From Archilochus colubris (lineage: Eukaryota; Chordata; Aves; Apodiformes; Trochilidae), in the NCBI GenBank assembly GCA_023079485.1, contig CM041104.1, forward strand, positions 4,713,676 to 4,777,675: a DNA stretch of 64,000 nucleotides. Direction: 5' to 3'. The notes under the pieces were generated by a model. The model was not told the origin of the DNA. It searched no databases and saw only the letters and a list, made by a program, of their open reading frames with translations. How positions within the stretch are numbered: the stretch's first letter is position 1; each line of letters begins with the position of its first letter. Positions 23,681 through 36,537 of the stretch are shown here, piece after piece. A program made the translations under genes and the position numbers.

Positions 23681-26600
23681 TTGAAACATGACTGGTGCAG
23701 TGGCATTATGTTGTCTGCAGTGATGGAAATACAGTAGGAAGACATGACAGGCTCTGTGATGGGGGATCCATATTTTAATCTATTCTGCATGACATTCCTC
23801 TCACTTTTATGTAGATTGCCAGTTTCCTACCTGAGACTTTGTAAGTGATAGAGTAGCTGAGAAAATAGATTTGACAAGAAGTACCCCTTTTTCAGAATAA
23901 TTGCCTCCTGTGTATGCAGGGTTTGGGAAGCTGGGATCTCTGTGGCAGGAGATTGCAGCAGAGCAGGTGGACCTTAATGCTCACAAATGATTCTGCCTCA
24001 AGGAACTTTAAAAAGCAAGTATTTCTCTCCCAGCTCAGCCACAATCTCCCATCATTCAAGTCCCTCTTTAATTTCCCACCCAGTGCCTGCTATCACATTT
24101 AATGTATTCATTCCCCCTGTAAAGACTCTCTGTAGTCTCTTGCTCCTGTATCTCCACAGCTGCTCTAATTTCTATCTTCTTGACTGGTGTGGACCAGCCA
24201 GACGTTTCACCACCAGTGCAACAGGGAGTTTTGCTCTTGCCCAAGGTGGCCCAGATCAGGGCCTGGAGACAGACACACTGCCCTGCTTCTTCCGTGCTTG
24301 AAAATCCACACCTCTCCCTAAGCTTGGATCTGCCCTAACTACAAAGAGCTTTAACTGAACCTCTAAAATACCTGCTTCCAAAACGGAGCTGCTTTGCACA
24401 GATCAGCCTTTACAGAAATTGAACTCGTGCTTTTGAGGTAAAATATGTACCAATTACAAACTAGGCAGCTAACTGCTTAGATTGGCCATTTCTTTGTCTT
24501 TTCTTATAAATTTTTCCCCTTGCTCATGTGTGTCCTTCTCATGCAGTGATTTTGCAGGGAATGTGGACCTGAATGGCTAAGGGCATAAACAATGCCAAAA
24601 GATCTGCAGGGCCACTATTTCTTATTAGCCTTGATGTACCCATCCAGCTTCAAAAATCTTTGTTTGCAGTTGAAAGCTCTCCTCTATACTTGAACTTTTA
24701 AAGGAAGTCAGTCTGCTGCTTTAGGAACAAATGTGAGCCGTAGTACCCAATTTGCCCTTTAACTGGGTGACAGAAAAAGCAAAAAAGCAAGTACTTGATT
24801 TATGAGCTATGTATTTGAAAAGAGAAAATATTCTTCATACAGTTTAAACTAGAGAGATAGAGATGTGAAATCCTTTCCAAAGGTTTCTCTTCAGTTAGAA
24901 GATAATAACAGGATATCAAAGTTCCCCATAACCATTTTAAGCACTTTGTTTCCCCCCAGATTTCCCCTGCATTTTTTGGGGAGGGCGAGTGTATTCCTTG
25001 CAACCTGTCATCATTCATAGCTGCCCATGGGAGGAGAGCTGAGGGCAGGAGAAGGGGGGTGGAGGTGCCTGATGCACATTAGCCAACATCTCACAACACA
25101 TTAATCTTCACCAGCAAGGAGAGACAGGCCAGCTCCTCGGGGCTTCACCACTATAACCTTCTCCTCCTCATTCATGAAGACAAATGCCCTCAGAGTGATC
25201 AGCCATCATGTATTCTTTATGCATGTGCCAGATGGCTGTCTTGTAAGCTAGCCAGAAAGAAATCTTCTCTACGGAGAGCAAACAGGCAGGAGTGCTTGCA
25301 GTGAGCTTCCCACAGGTGTGACATCCACCCGTCTGTCCGTCCATCCCTGCAATTCTTCATGGGGTTTTTGTGTGATGAGCTGGCAGGTCATCCATCCTCA
25401 CCGGCAGGGAGGAGCCAGGCTGGGGTAGCCCCGTTCCCATGGAGATTGCTACTGCTTCCCCATGTGCCATTAGGGTGTAAATGACAGGATTTTCCTAAAT
25501 CCATCCCCCTGGAGCATCTCACGCAAGGTTGGTGAGGAAAGAGTGAAGAGTAAAATGGGTGTGGAGCTTTCTGGGGCTTGAGGAGCAAGCTGTGGCAGCA
25601 CGTCACCTGGCATGATCTTGTGTTTGCTTTCTCTCTTCGTCCTTTCTAAAGGTCAGATGCTGGTGACCTCACATCACCTGGTGGCACAATTGTCCATCCT
25701 GATTCTGGAGGATGCTGAGCAGGAGTTGCTTTCCCAGCTGGGGGGCTGTGCAGAGGGCAGGGGCTGGTTGGGAGCACACTTACACTGATATCCCCACGTC
25801 CATGCTCCCTCCGCTTGTCACCCCTGTGGACTCAGTTCCTTCTGGCTTTGAGCTGCCCAAGCAGTGACCAGTGCAGGGAAGCAAACATTGCAGATGAAGT
25901 CCCAAAGGCAGATGTGAGGCTGGACTATGCCAGTGCCTGCAAGTCTGAACAAAACCTGATCTCTGCATCCTGCCGGTCATCGCCTCCTCCCAGCCCAAGA
26001 ATCTGAATTACTTGCAAGGACAGACTAATCCAGAATAAAAAACAACAAAAAAATTAAAATTAAAGGGAGAGAGAGATTAAGTTTGTTTCAACAACAACCT
26101 CTAAATAGTTCTCAATGGGCATAAATCTTCTCATATAGAAGGAGTGGAATCTTTCTTTTTCTTTGGAATCCAATGGTCAAATTCCCTTCCATTGCCTCCA
26201 GCATTTTAGCCTAAACTCTTTCATGTATTAAATATAGTTCTAAGTAGTTATAGATCTGTTGAATCAAGAGAGAGATAAAAATGGCCACTCTGAGTATTTT
26301 TATTATTATTTTTGCTGCCAGTTGCAAGGTTCCCATTAGAATGAATGGGAAGCTCAGAGTGCTTTAAGTTGACATATACACAAGACCCATGGGTTCTCAG
26401 CATTACTTTATGCCTTGAAGAAATACCCAGCAACACAATCAGCAGAATGCTGTTAGATCATTTATAATAGAAAACCCACCAGATTCATTAAACTGGCCAG
26501 TTCCAGCTGTTCACAATGCATGGGGTTGACTGAAGGATTTCTCCTGCTGTGCTGTGGGTTGCTGGGTGTCAGGATGGGGTGTTAATCTTCACACAATCTG

Positions 26601-26842
26601 CATGGAAATTACTGGGCAGCATCTTCATGTATTGGATCAATCAGAGAGCAGCATCAGAGCTGGCTGCTTCTTTTGGCTGCTGCTCACCTACATGCATGCC
26701 AAAGAGAAAAAAACTTTGTCCTGAGCTGCTGTATATCAATGCATCAACTCACAGACATGTGCTAGACAGCTTGAAAAAGAGAGTGTCATGAATCAGCCAT
26801 ATCAAAGGGGTTGTGTTTTCTAAATGGGAGCAAACTGCTCCA
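23681..26842. other. Unique non-coding sequence
   Basis: No gene is supported. It contains a GC-richer patch at 25380-25880 with unrecognisable open frames, an A/GA-rich stretch at about 26035-26080, and a TTATTATT stretch near 26300-26312. Confidence 0.55.
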
Positions 26843-26882
26843 GGCTCAGATTTGAACCTCAGGTTCCTGCTGAAGACCAGAA
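26843..26882 (-). mobile_element. Possible MIR head fragment
   Basis: GGCTCAGATTTGAACCTCAG followed by GTTCCTGCTGAAGACC resembles the reverse complement of the MIR B-box region ('ggatttgaacccaggtc..ctgac'). It is only about 40 bp, so this is weak. Confidence 0.25.
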
Positions 26883-27137
26883 ATATTTATTTTTCTCATT
26901 TATCTGTCAGACCCACTGTTTTCCCACAGATCTCCCCACCTGCATGTGCAAGTACCTGGCTGGTACCTCCTCCTGGTTGGGCAACTTGGACCAGTAACAC
27001 CATTGCTCAACCACCAAGCCCCACTGCACTCTGACACAGACCAGTATGAGCTCTGGGATCCTCACAGTCAGGAGGCTCAAACTCCTCTAGGTTACTGGTC
27101 AGGAGTCAACATACCAGTAAATTCAGGTGCAAGTTCC

Positions 27138-27256
27138 TAGAAGCAGGGACCGTTGCTTTGTTCTGTGTTTGGATAGTGCCCTGCCTATGGGGCTGTACCT
27201 CCAGGTCAGGGCCCTTCAATGCCACACTTGTACAGTGAAATTAAATAATAAAATAG
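27138..27256 (+). mobile_element. Ancient L2/MIR-type 3' tail relic
   Basis: AGAAGCAGGGACCGTTGC, TTTGTTCTGTGTTTGG, TAGTGCCCTGCCTATGGGGC and the closing TACAGTGAAATTAAATAATA follow the order of the L2/MIR-like 3' end known from amniotes ('gcagggactgtgtctttgttctgtgtttgtacagcgcctagcacaatggggtcc..aataataa'). Orientation is plus. The body upstream is not recognisable. The family assignment at subfamily level is uncertain. Confidence 0.5.
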
Positions 27257-29760
27257 CAGCAGTAACCAGAGTAATTAGCACCTGCTTTGACTTGTTGCCA
27301 CAGACCCACCAACCACAAACATTAGTCAGGGTTTGTGATCATGTCTTCCAAACTGCAAATGCTTGCAAAACACCTACTGTCTTTTCACACATGGAAAAGG
27401 GGGGAAAAGTCAGAAAAACAATTGCTGACAACAGATCTCATCACCTAGATTCCTCTGGGTTGCCATTACTTTCCTCTAGTTGTAAAACATCTCTCCCCAC
27501 TCCTGATCCATCAAGTGTCTGGGTACTCATCTCCCTCAGGTAAGGGCCTACCCTGCATCTCCAGTGGGCAAGAAAAGGAGGGATGATGCTCAGCTGGATT
27601 TCTTCTGTCTGTCATTGGGTATCAGCCACAGCATGAGTTAAAATAGAGGCATAATGGGATAAATGAAAGGGAGTGATTGAGAAGATGTGGGCGACGTGAC
27701 AGACAAGCAAGCTTCTTGCATGTTGATGAGAATGGCATTATCCAAGCAATGGTTGATTTCTTTTTGTGTCTTGTTTAAAGGGGCAGCATCTTCAGGCAGC
27801 CTGGATTTCCTGAAGGATAGTAGTTATATTGCAGAAAAATCCCATGTCTTCTCAGTGAATCAATTCTACATTTATTTACCCCAAAAAGCCCCAAAGGAAA
27901 ATTAAAACAAACAATTCCAAAAGCAATGCAATATGGGACAGGAAACCTTCACGAGTTGTCAACTTAACACAGAAAGAATGGGTCTGTGAATAATGGCAAC
28001 CCACCATGGAACAAGCTGATATTTCAGTGAGTTTTCAATAAACCTGAGCATCTAAAAAATGGAAAGTCTGCCAGCACTCATGAACAGCATGTGAGAAAGC
28101 CTCTTGCAGCCTTTGTATTCATCTGTCACCAGAGATGCTTGCTAACAGTGCCACACGAGTCTGTTTTTATAGTATCTGCTTTATACCCATGCATTATTTT
28201 TAGGCAGTTACTGTGGCCCTGCAATTTGGAGAAGTACAGAACACTGAGCTCTGTACAAGGAAAATACATAGATGGATTCAAAAGCAATTCCTGCTGAAGG
28301 AGTCTTAAGGCCCAGGTGTGTTTGCAACCTTGACAAAGTTACAGTAAGATGAAAGACAAAGGGCAGGAAAACGTATAATTAAAGTAGCATGATGTTACTG
28401 GGCACTTATAGACACAGAATGAATACAGAGTGCTTTGACTGGGAGAGATGCTGTCCTGCTGTCACCAACTTTCCCAGAGGTTATTCAGGCACAGAATGAC
28501 CGAAATGAGACACCCTGATTGCTCCTGTGAAAGGCACATCTTGAAGAGGAGTCCCATGAAATTCAGCAATCAGGAAAAGGTAGTGTAGAGAGCAAGAATA
28601 AGGAACAGTTTGGTTATGAAACAGAATGCTCTGGAGGCAGTTTAACAGAGGCGATCCAGGTCAGAGCTGTTGTGACGGAAGAGAACTTTTAAATTACTCA
28701 GGGTTTAAAGGGACCCAATGTTCCTTCTGATTTAGGAATCAGTTCCAGCTGGGTATGAGCCAGCTAAGGATCCACAAATGGGTACAAATTCAAATTGTAG
28801 GGGAGGATAGGAACTAGCAGTTCTTATAGGCAGAAGGTTCAGCCTTCTTATTCACTTCATCTGTTATCTTGATAGCGACAACAAGACACACCAGATAACT
28901 CTGAGGTAGATAGAAGGAGCTGTTCCACAAACATTTAGGGATAATTCTTTGATTCAAGGTTTGAATTGTAGTAACAGTCAGTGAGAGGAAATGACTTTAA
29001 TCAGTGGGATGTTCACAGTGTCATAGTGTTAGACACAGGTAACAACTGTGACAACTTCACACCTGCCCTTCAAACTTGTCAGATGATGGTTGTACACAGT
29101 CATCTGCAGGTGTGTTGTCCTTCTGTGTAGGTTAGAGGAGGTGCTGTGGCCCAGAAAGATGTCCAGCCTCTTGCCAGACCTGTGCCCAGTGCTCCACTGT
29201 CCTAGCAGGTGGTGGCAGGGAGCTACTTTGGCAGCTTTTTGCTTTCTCAGTGTGAGTGCTTAACCCAAAATGATACTCTGGATGGTTCCCAGCAGTGACA
29301 GCAAACCACTGAGCCTCATGTGATCTCCAAGTGAAACCCACTCATCTGGCTTTTGGCTTACACCCTCCTGGCTGCAGCACTTCAGCCCTCTGCAATGCCC
29401 CTGCCAGATGTCTCCTCATCCAGACTTGGCCACTGTGACAGCACAAGGTCCCAGAGCCATGGGACTGTGCCTGCACCCACAGCATGGCCCTGGCTTTAAG
29501 AAGCAACATGCTCCAAACCACAGCTGAGCACAGGGAACCCAACCCCTCCTGTGCACATGTCAAACAGCAGCCTCAGAACTTCCTGGGGGAGCCCAGTACT
29601 TAGGGGTTCAAGCAGCACTTTACAGAGGAGCCACAACAATGGGCTTGGGAGATGATGTGCCAGCTGTCCAGGTCCTGTCAAACTCATTATTTATATGGCT
29701 AAAGAAGAGCTGACTTGTGAATTGTGTATTCCACTGATTCTTTGGGGAGCTGAATCAAGT
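27257..29760. other. Unique non-coding sequence
   Basis: No gene or clear repeat. A CAG|GTAAGG donor-like string at about 27537-27545 ends an open frame that begins inside the repeat relic, so it is probably fortuitous. Confidence 0.55.
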
Positions 29761-29842
29761 TCTGTGTCATACTAGAGATGTTGAGTGAGAACTTTTCATT
29801 GCCTCAGTTTCCCCTGTTTGAAATGTCACCTTTGAAATACTC
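29761..29842 (+). mobile_element. Possible MIR-like SINE fragment
   Basis: CATTGCCTCAGTTTCCCCTG followed by TTTGAAATGTCACC closely resembles the MIR core 'gcctcagtttccccatctgtaaaatgggg'. The flanking parts are too diverged to extend the match. Confidence 0.4.
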
Positions 29843-32800
29843 AGGAGTAAACTCTTTTCTCACTCCATTGGGAATGATACAGTTCCTGTGTTTCTTATTC
29901 CTTGATTGGAGCACATTTGGGTGGTTTCATGGGACCTTTAACTCACTATAGCCAACAGTGTCACAAGGTGAGAATAAAACTGATGAGGTGTTCACACAGG
30001 GCAAAGTGATACCTGAAAGAAATAAAAAAGTTAGGGAAAGGAGTGGAGGTAAAGGCAAGACCATGGAGTGGTGATCCAGTTTGCTGGAGGCACAACAAAG
30101 GACAACAATGAAGCCAGGAACAAGAATTTCAGCCTTCCCAGGGCTAACTCATCCTTCCAGCACCAGTCCAGGTCTCTGCCAGGAGGCTTTGTGTCCATAC
30201 CAACAATCTCATTCATATCCTAAATTAATCAGAAGATCTCCTGTGTCTGCAGAGACAACAACAGCATCTTTTGGTAGGGTGGAGTTCCAGGTCCTCGCTT
30301 GTCTAAGATGCCAGCCAGAAACATCAGGGATAAGAGAGATGCCACTGCTGAGTGGCTCTAGCTGTCATCAGTGATGCTATGACTGTTCCTTGTGTGAGCA
30401 GGTTACAGCTAAGGAAAGACGAGGTGTGAGGGCTGTGTTTATTTCACTGTATTTTAATGAAGAAATTGAAGCTGCTGTCAGCATTACCCGTGGGTGCATC
30501 AGCTACAAATCAACACTTAAATAAATGAACTAAATGACGTGATGTCAGCTCAATATTCACAAACTACTTGGTCAGAACACAGACTGAGCACTTTGTAGCA
30601 CTAAGCCTACCCCAAAATAACCCTTTGGGTAAAAGCCTGAACTAATTAACGAGTGGGCGTCCTGTTCTGAAAGGCAAAGAACTCAGGGGACACCCGTGTT
30701 AATATTTAGTATCACCAAAACTAATCAACACCAGAGATGTCTATGAAAATCTAAAGCTGGCATTCCCCCTCCTCGCCCATTCCAGATGGAGGTGTGAACA
30801 GCCTGAGAAATGTCAGTGACTCCCAGGGGTACCCAGTGTCCCCCAAGGAGACAGTGGTAGGAATCTTGGCAGGAATTTCTGGTCGGTGCCAGCCCCAGCA
30901 GTGGAGCAGGGAGAGGGAGGCAGGTGACTCAGGAGCCTGGAGTCCTTCCCTCTGTAGGAAGTGAGAGTTGGTGCCACCACGGGTCACTAAGGCAGTGACA
31001 AAGGTGTCTGCCACCAGCACTGTCACCTTTCTCCTAGGCTGCTGGGCTGGGTCCATCCCTCAAGCAATGCTGAGCTGTCCCAGTTTCTCTCCCCATGGGA
31101 TGTTGCAAGAGGGACAGCCAGCCTGTCCCTGAGCACTAGGAGAGGTGGCTCTGCCTCTTCAGTGCACACACTGCTGAGGACAGGCTCTGCCACATGGCTG
31201 GGAGGGCAGTTTCTTCTACACCTCTTTCTGTATCTCAGTCCTTCTGGACATGCAATGCAGGTACAGCACTTGCCACTGCTCTTCTGATCTCCTGTGACTG
31301 TCTTGTCGAGCACCTAGAGCTGCTGTATATTTCTGTGCAAGACAATATGTTGTCTGGACTGGCAGTTTTCTGATGAGTGGTAGCAAACTGTGGCTAGAAA
31401 TAATACTAATTTAGCCTCTTTGGCCTTCAGTTTAACTACTCAAATGTTCCATTCTACGGAGGTGACAGCTGCTTTAATCTGCTTCAGTAAAAGTGGATAG
31501 AAAGTCTGAAGCTTGCTGGAAGGCAGCTCTTTTTCCACTGTGGCCTTCTGGGAAGATCTTGTGGGTAAGAGAAGCATTAGAATGTAAGTGATGCCTCACA
31601 GGACCTTAATTAGTAGAGGGAAACACCTTGATTGGTATATTCTTTGACTGTCTTAGTCAGTTAATACCACCTCTAGGTCACACACTGCTTCTGCAGTCAT
31701 CACTGCAACTCTCCTGGTGCAGCTTCAGTCTGCTGGGCTCTGGAAAAGACTGGGCATGGGGCTGGGCTGGGTGGTGAAGGGATGGAAGATGCAGGAGCCT
31801 CCAACTGCATCTGCATTCGACAGGGAGGCTGCTTGGATTTTATAGTATCTGCCCAAGGAAGAACTTCTCCATGGAGGAGTTGCATGGAGTTTGGGTGCCA
31901 CTCTGCTGGCTGTAATTAGGTGCTACTTGGCTGAATTATCTTGTTCAATTTATATGTGATACTTTGCTGGGAGGCCATTAAATTCTTGCTCTCTTTCTAA
32001 GATAGAGGCTTTTGAAGCTATTCCAGGCTTCCATGTAAAGATGCACTTAGCCAGTTGCAACAAATAGGAGGATGGATGCTTTTCTGTGAGTGCTGTGTGA
32101 GGCCATCAGAGGCAGATGCAGAGTTCTCAGCACAGCTGGGTTTGGTTTTGGTCTCTGGGTTTGTTACTCTGACAGGGATCCTGCAGAAGTCCAATAGCTT
32201 TACAAGAGACTTGTGCAAAACTGATCTAGTAATAAAAAGCCTTGGTGCTGGGCAATCAGAGGCTTTCCATGAGTCCGTATGACATGAGAAATGCTATTCT
32301 GAGATGTCCCCTCTTCCTCTCTTCAGCATCTTTGGGTATTGAACACTTTGTTCAGAGCAGGTCAGAGCTTTCTCCCTCCCAGACACCTCTGCCATTCATA
32401 CAAACCCATGGCACATGAAGATTTGTCAGGAACCTTGTGGCAGGAAGGGGACCTCAGGGCATCCAGATGGACCAAGTGTGGCTGGGTTGGGCTACTCACA
32501 GATGTCCTGTGTTCAAGTCCTCCTCTGCTATTGCAGTAATTTCAACATAGAGCAGGGGCAAGCATCAGACAGCAACACAGCAGAACCTTGAGGAAGACAG
32601 AGCACAGGGATCAGGCTGCTGCAGTTGTTCTTCTGCTGAGTCTTTAAGATCTGAAATCAGTAACTCATTTGGCAAAGGCTATGGCCAAAGCCAGGCTAGT
32701 TAGATAGTTAATGCGAGAACTGAATAAACCATGAAGTGACCTCAACAAGGCTTACTTTTTTCTTAGGAGGGGACTTCAAGCTCCTTTTCATACTTAGAGA

Positions 32801-34120
32801 TTGAGGGAGCAGCTTTTAGAGGCACTTGCACAGCTCATTGGATTTCTCTATGCAAAAATTCTGTGTACGTTTGAGCCACAAAGTGTGGGCTACAAGCAGT
32901 GAGAGGTTCTGGGGACTGAGAAGGCATCTGGCATTGGACCTCAGCTCTGAAGTAGGAACAGGAACCATCTCCAGGCATCCCCAAAATTCTTAAGTGGTTG
33001 GAGGTGGTTCCAGTGCTGCACAAAGTCCCCAGATCTATTCAGTTTCAAACAAATTTTATTTTCTTCTCAGTCTGAATGCCACCTCCTATTCTACTGACAT
33101 ACCCCAAACTTAGGGATGCTTTAAAATTGGGGTCAAGTTCTCCTGTGTCACTGAACACTGAGGAGGGATTCAAAAACTCAGGAGGAGCCTATTAGATATT
33201 TTAGGGCAGGTTGCCAGTTCTTTTGCCAGCACACAGACTACTACAAATTCTTACACGCACATACATAGTTCAGACTCGCCCTGTGCAGTGACACCCAACC
33301 ACATTTAATTCCTGTGCATACCATCTCTCTTTGCCAGCCTCCTCTCTGAAGCTTTTTTCCTTGTTCTCAACAAACACAATTCTAAATTCAGTCCCTGAGT
33401 TTCCATTAGGGATGAGCTTTAAACTCTGAAGCTGTCTTAACCCATCTGCTCCTGGAACAAAAAGCTTCCCAGTTTCATTCCAGTAACTCAGGAAACTTTT
33501 GTCCACTGAAATCTTGAAAAAAGAAAAAAGTTTATGGGGGGCCACAAAAAAGAATGACTAAAGTGGAGCAGGTTCTTCCTCTGGTGTGATGTGGGTTAAA
33601 GGGATGATGGTGAACACAGTCTTAAGACCCGATCTGTGTCTTCTGTGAATATTCCTGGAGCAAACTCCAGCATATTCTGGTCTGTATTTGTGGATGGTAG
33701 TTCAAGGTCACATTAAAGAGGCTGACAGTGCAGCTCAGATCCTGCAGCACCTGCTTGTGCCTTGGCTCAGATCATTTTTCAGAAAGAAAAAAAAATTAAA
33801 ACAAAATAACCTACATAAATAAACAACAGGGGGAAAAAAAGCTCGAAATGTCCAATGTGTTTTCATCCTTATGTTGTTATTTGTGAAAAGGAAGGGGCAC
33901 TGGCTGGAGCAGAAGTTAGGTGTGTCTTCTGGCACTGATGGAGTTAATGGTGATCCCCTTCCCTATGGCCACCCAGCACTGGGTGAGTGCAGCCCCATTG
34001 TCCAAGGGCACAGCCTGTGCTAAATGTGCTGCTCTTCCTGGAGCCATAATGTGAAACACTGGGGGCTGGAGTAACAAAGACCTTTTCCATGAGGAGTTCA
34101 CAGCCCCTCACGGCATCGTG
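29843..34120. other. Unique non-coding sequence
   Basis: No gene is supported. The stretch at about 30470-30680 is repeat-free with unusual CpG-containing motifs (see the bZIP-like pair at 30535-30547) and may be conserved. A weak plus-strand MIR-head resemblance (GTGTTCAAGTCCTCC) lies at about 32507-32540. An A-rich simple stretch lies at 33781-33840. Confidence 0.55.
30535..30547. promoter_or_regulatory. Possible bZIP (CRE-like) site
   Basis: TGAC and GTCA half sites in inverted orientation five bases apart, the left one as TGACGT. A GTGGGCGT (KLF/SP/EGR-like) string lies about 110 bp downstream, near 30653-30660. Both contain CpG in a CpG-poor region. Motif match only. Confidence 0.2.
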
Positions 34121-34123
34121 GGT

Positions 34124-34150
34124 CATAGAATCCTAGAACCAGAGACTCAA
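34124..34150 (-). mobile_element. Possible CR1 tail remnant
   Basis: GTCATAGAATCCTAGAACCAGAG resembles the reversed CR1 terminal repeats. The following sequence does not clearly continue as CR1, so at most a very short remnant is present. Confidence 0.3.
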
Positions 34151-36049
34151 AGTTCCCCCAGAGCTGCCTCAGCAGATCCACCAGAATCACCTGGTTCCTC
34201 AAGTTTGAAATTGGGCTGGGGAAAAAAAGAATTTGATGGGCTGAACCTTGGCATTTCGAGGCTCATCTGGGGAGTCAGTGCCTCATAGTGTGCCAGATTC
34301 TGGCATCTTCAAAGAATGAACTTCTATTTCCTGGTGACTGAAACTGCTAAGAGTCATTGAAAAGGAGGATGAAAAAATCTGAGCATTAACTGAGTTTTAA
34401 ATTGAGCAATGAGCACCTTGCATACATATACATGGAATACTTATTTCCCCCCACTGAGAATTAGTTATTGATAAATCCACAAGGTGATGTAGCAACAACT
34501 TCCACTGTTCTGTGAGATAAGAGCTGGTGTTTAATCAACTAGGAGAGTTAGATGAAAGAGATACCATGTAATAAGCGTTATTCTTGTGGAGCTGCCACCT
34601 CCAGCCCAACAATTTTAAATTGAAGCTTGCTGAAGTTTTTCATCACTCTGATTTCATCTGACCACCATTGCCTGTTACATGTGAAATCAGGGGGTGCTGC
34701 TCTCTGGAGGCGTGAAAAAGAGGATTTCAGCCGTGCTCTGTCTGAGCCCATTGTCCCCCTCCCCACAGCGTGTCCCTGCTCCTGCTCCTTCATCCCCTGT
34801 TCCACCTCTCAGCCACGTTGGGACAGACACAGCAGAGGCACTTCAAGTGCTTGTATGTCACTGATAGGCAAATGGCAGATTTGATCTTTTGATTCATGTC
34901 TTTTGAAAAAATGATCCACCAGCAATGAAACTGCCTCTTTGTTCTGTTTTTCTAAAGAATTTACTTCTCTTATGTGACAAGAAATGGCTTAAAGACCTGC
35001 TTGCCTGCCCAAGTTTTGCTCTGCTGTAGTTGTGCTGATGCATATGCTTCACTGAGGCTCCATAAGTGCTGGTGCTGGCAAGGTGTGAGGTATTTAGGCT
35101 CAGACCAACATAAGGTACATGGAGAGCAGAATATTTTGCTGCACAAATGCTGAACATCTAGAATGCAGGGTTTGCACCTGTGCAATTACTTTGATGTAGT
35201 CATACTGGAGCAAGGAGAGGGGAGAAAAGCAATGTAGACAAAGCTTTCAGCTGACAGAGAAAATAAAAACACAGCTTGTGGTTGTGCGAACTGATCTGTG
35301 ATAAAAATGTTTGCATAAATTACATGCAAATGACTGGGAAGTACAAACATACCCACAAGAAAGTCTGTTCCACTCAGGGCCAGAAGCAGAAGTGCTGGAA
35401 ATATAGGAAGAGAACTCAAACCTCAAGGAAGTTACCAGGGTGAGGGTCTCTCTGTCAAAATCAGTGACAAAGCAACCACTTATATCTTTAGCATGGGATC
35501 ACCCCCTGGTTTTGCAAACAAGGGGATTCTATCCAGCTCACAAAAGATTTAGGGAAGCACCCAAATTTTTGTTGCTAGCTTAGAGATACATGAAAGCTGT
35601 AGAAGTGGCCCTTATGGGGAGTATTTATTTGGGACCCCATCTACCTGTTTGGAGGTGGAGGTTGGAATGCCCATTGGAGATGCAGCAGAAGAGGCATTTC
35701 CAGTCATCTGTCTCATTCACTTTGCTGAGCTGTTATTATTCTGGGTCTCAGGAATCATAACTTCTCAGGGGAACAGGGACAGCCCCAGCCAGTGTGACTG
35801 TAAGCTCCAGGTCAGTGCTCACTGACTGGAAGCAGTTACTCATCTTATTGTCTCTGGGCTGTTTCTTGAAGGAGACTTTGCCTTTCCAAAAGCTTCTCTC
35901 TCGCATGGCTTCTTCTGCATAGTGGAGGCTGCATGTTGCCTGCTTGTGTGCTAAACCATCTGACAGAGCCACCAGCAATTTAACCAGTGTCTTCCTGAGG
36001 TGCTGTAATATATAGACGTGTTTTTTAGGGGTCTGATAGGTCAAAAATA
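34151..36049. other. Unique non-coding sequence
   Basis: No gene is supported. A minus-strand open frame at 35186-35419 contains a stretch vaguely like a rhodopsin-family receptor TM2, but its context rules out a receptor gene. The paired octamer motif at 35310-35330 is reported separately. Confidence 0.5.
35310..35330. promoter_or_regulatory. Inverted pair of octamer half-motifs (POU-like)
   Basis: TTTGCAT (35310-35316) and its exact reverse complement ATGCAAA (35324-35330) are separated by AAATTAC. The right copy extends to a perfect octamer ATGCAAAT (35324-35331). POU-domain factors bind ATGCAAAT and can dimerise on paired sites. Function is inference. Confidence 0.3.
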
Positions 36050-36065
36050 TACATACATGTATGTA
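36050..36065. repeat. 16-bp perfect palindrome followed by GT and A runs
   Basis: TACATACATGTATGTA is its own reverse complement. It is followed by GTGTGTGTAAAT and then A17 at 36079-36095. It probably arose from an alternating purine-pyrimidine simple repeat. Confidence 0.85.
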
Positions 36066-36078
36066 AGTGTGTGTAAAT

Positions 36079-36095
36079 AAAAAAAAAAAAAAAAA
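36079..36095. repeat. Poly-A tract (A17)
   Basis: About seventeen A after GTGTAAAT. Confidence 0.85.
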
Positions 36096-36488
36096 GGCTT
36101 TCACCCTCATTTCCACCAGAGATAGGAGAAGTAATAATTATAACTTAAATTGCATTGATGCAAAATCACAACAGTATTTTGCTTATCTGATCTTATCTTT
36201 CCTTTGATGGTCTGGGTTGCACAATGATAACAACTAACTCTACAGGGGCTGAGAAATAGCACGATACTGCTCATGAAGCTTATCATCTCACTGCTTCTCA
36301 TCACAGCCTTGCTGTTGGTAATAGCCCAAGCTTGAGTTTAAAGAGGAATACTTAACTTAAATATATATTTCCTGCTCCTATGTATTTCAGGGAAAAGCAT
36401 TGAATTTATTGGCAGGAAGGACAAACAAAAACAGACTCTCCCGAGATGCTAAGCACATATAAAAATCCAGATGTTTCCAGCATCAGGA

Positions 36489-36506
36489 TTTTTTTTTTTT
36501 TTTTTT
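36489..36506. repeat. Poly-T tract (T18)
   Basis: About eighteen T followed by GCCTTTATTTTGG. It also acts as an upstream pyrimidine tract to the exon-like segment at 36538. Confidence 0.85.
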
Positions 36507-36537
36507 GCCTTTATTTTGGTCTCTGTTTTCCTGCCAG

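Noticed and set aside
35186..35419. Minus-strand open frame with ALSGTDFLVGMFVLP, resembling a rhodopsin-family GPCR TM2
   Set aside because: No TM1 or intracellular loop precedes it, a stop codon lies just upstream, and no TM3 cysteine or DRY motif follows. The resemblance is limited to about 15 hydrophobic residues.
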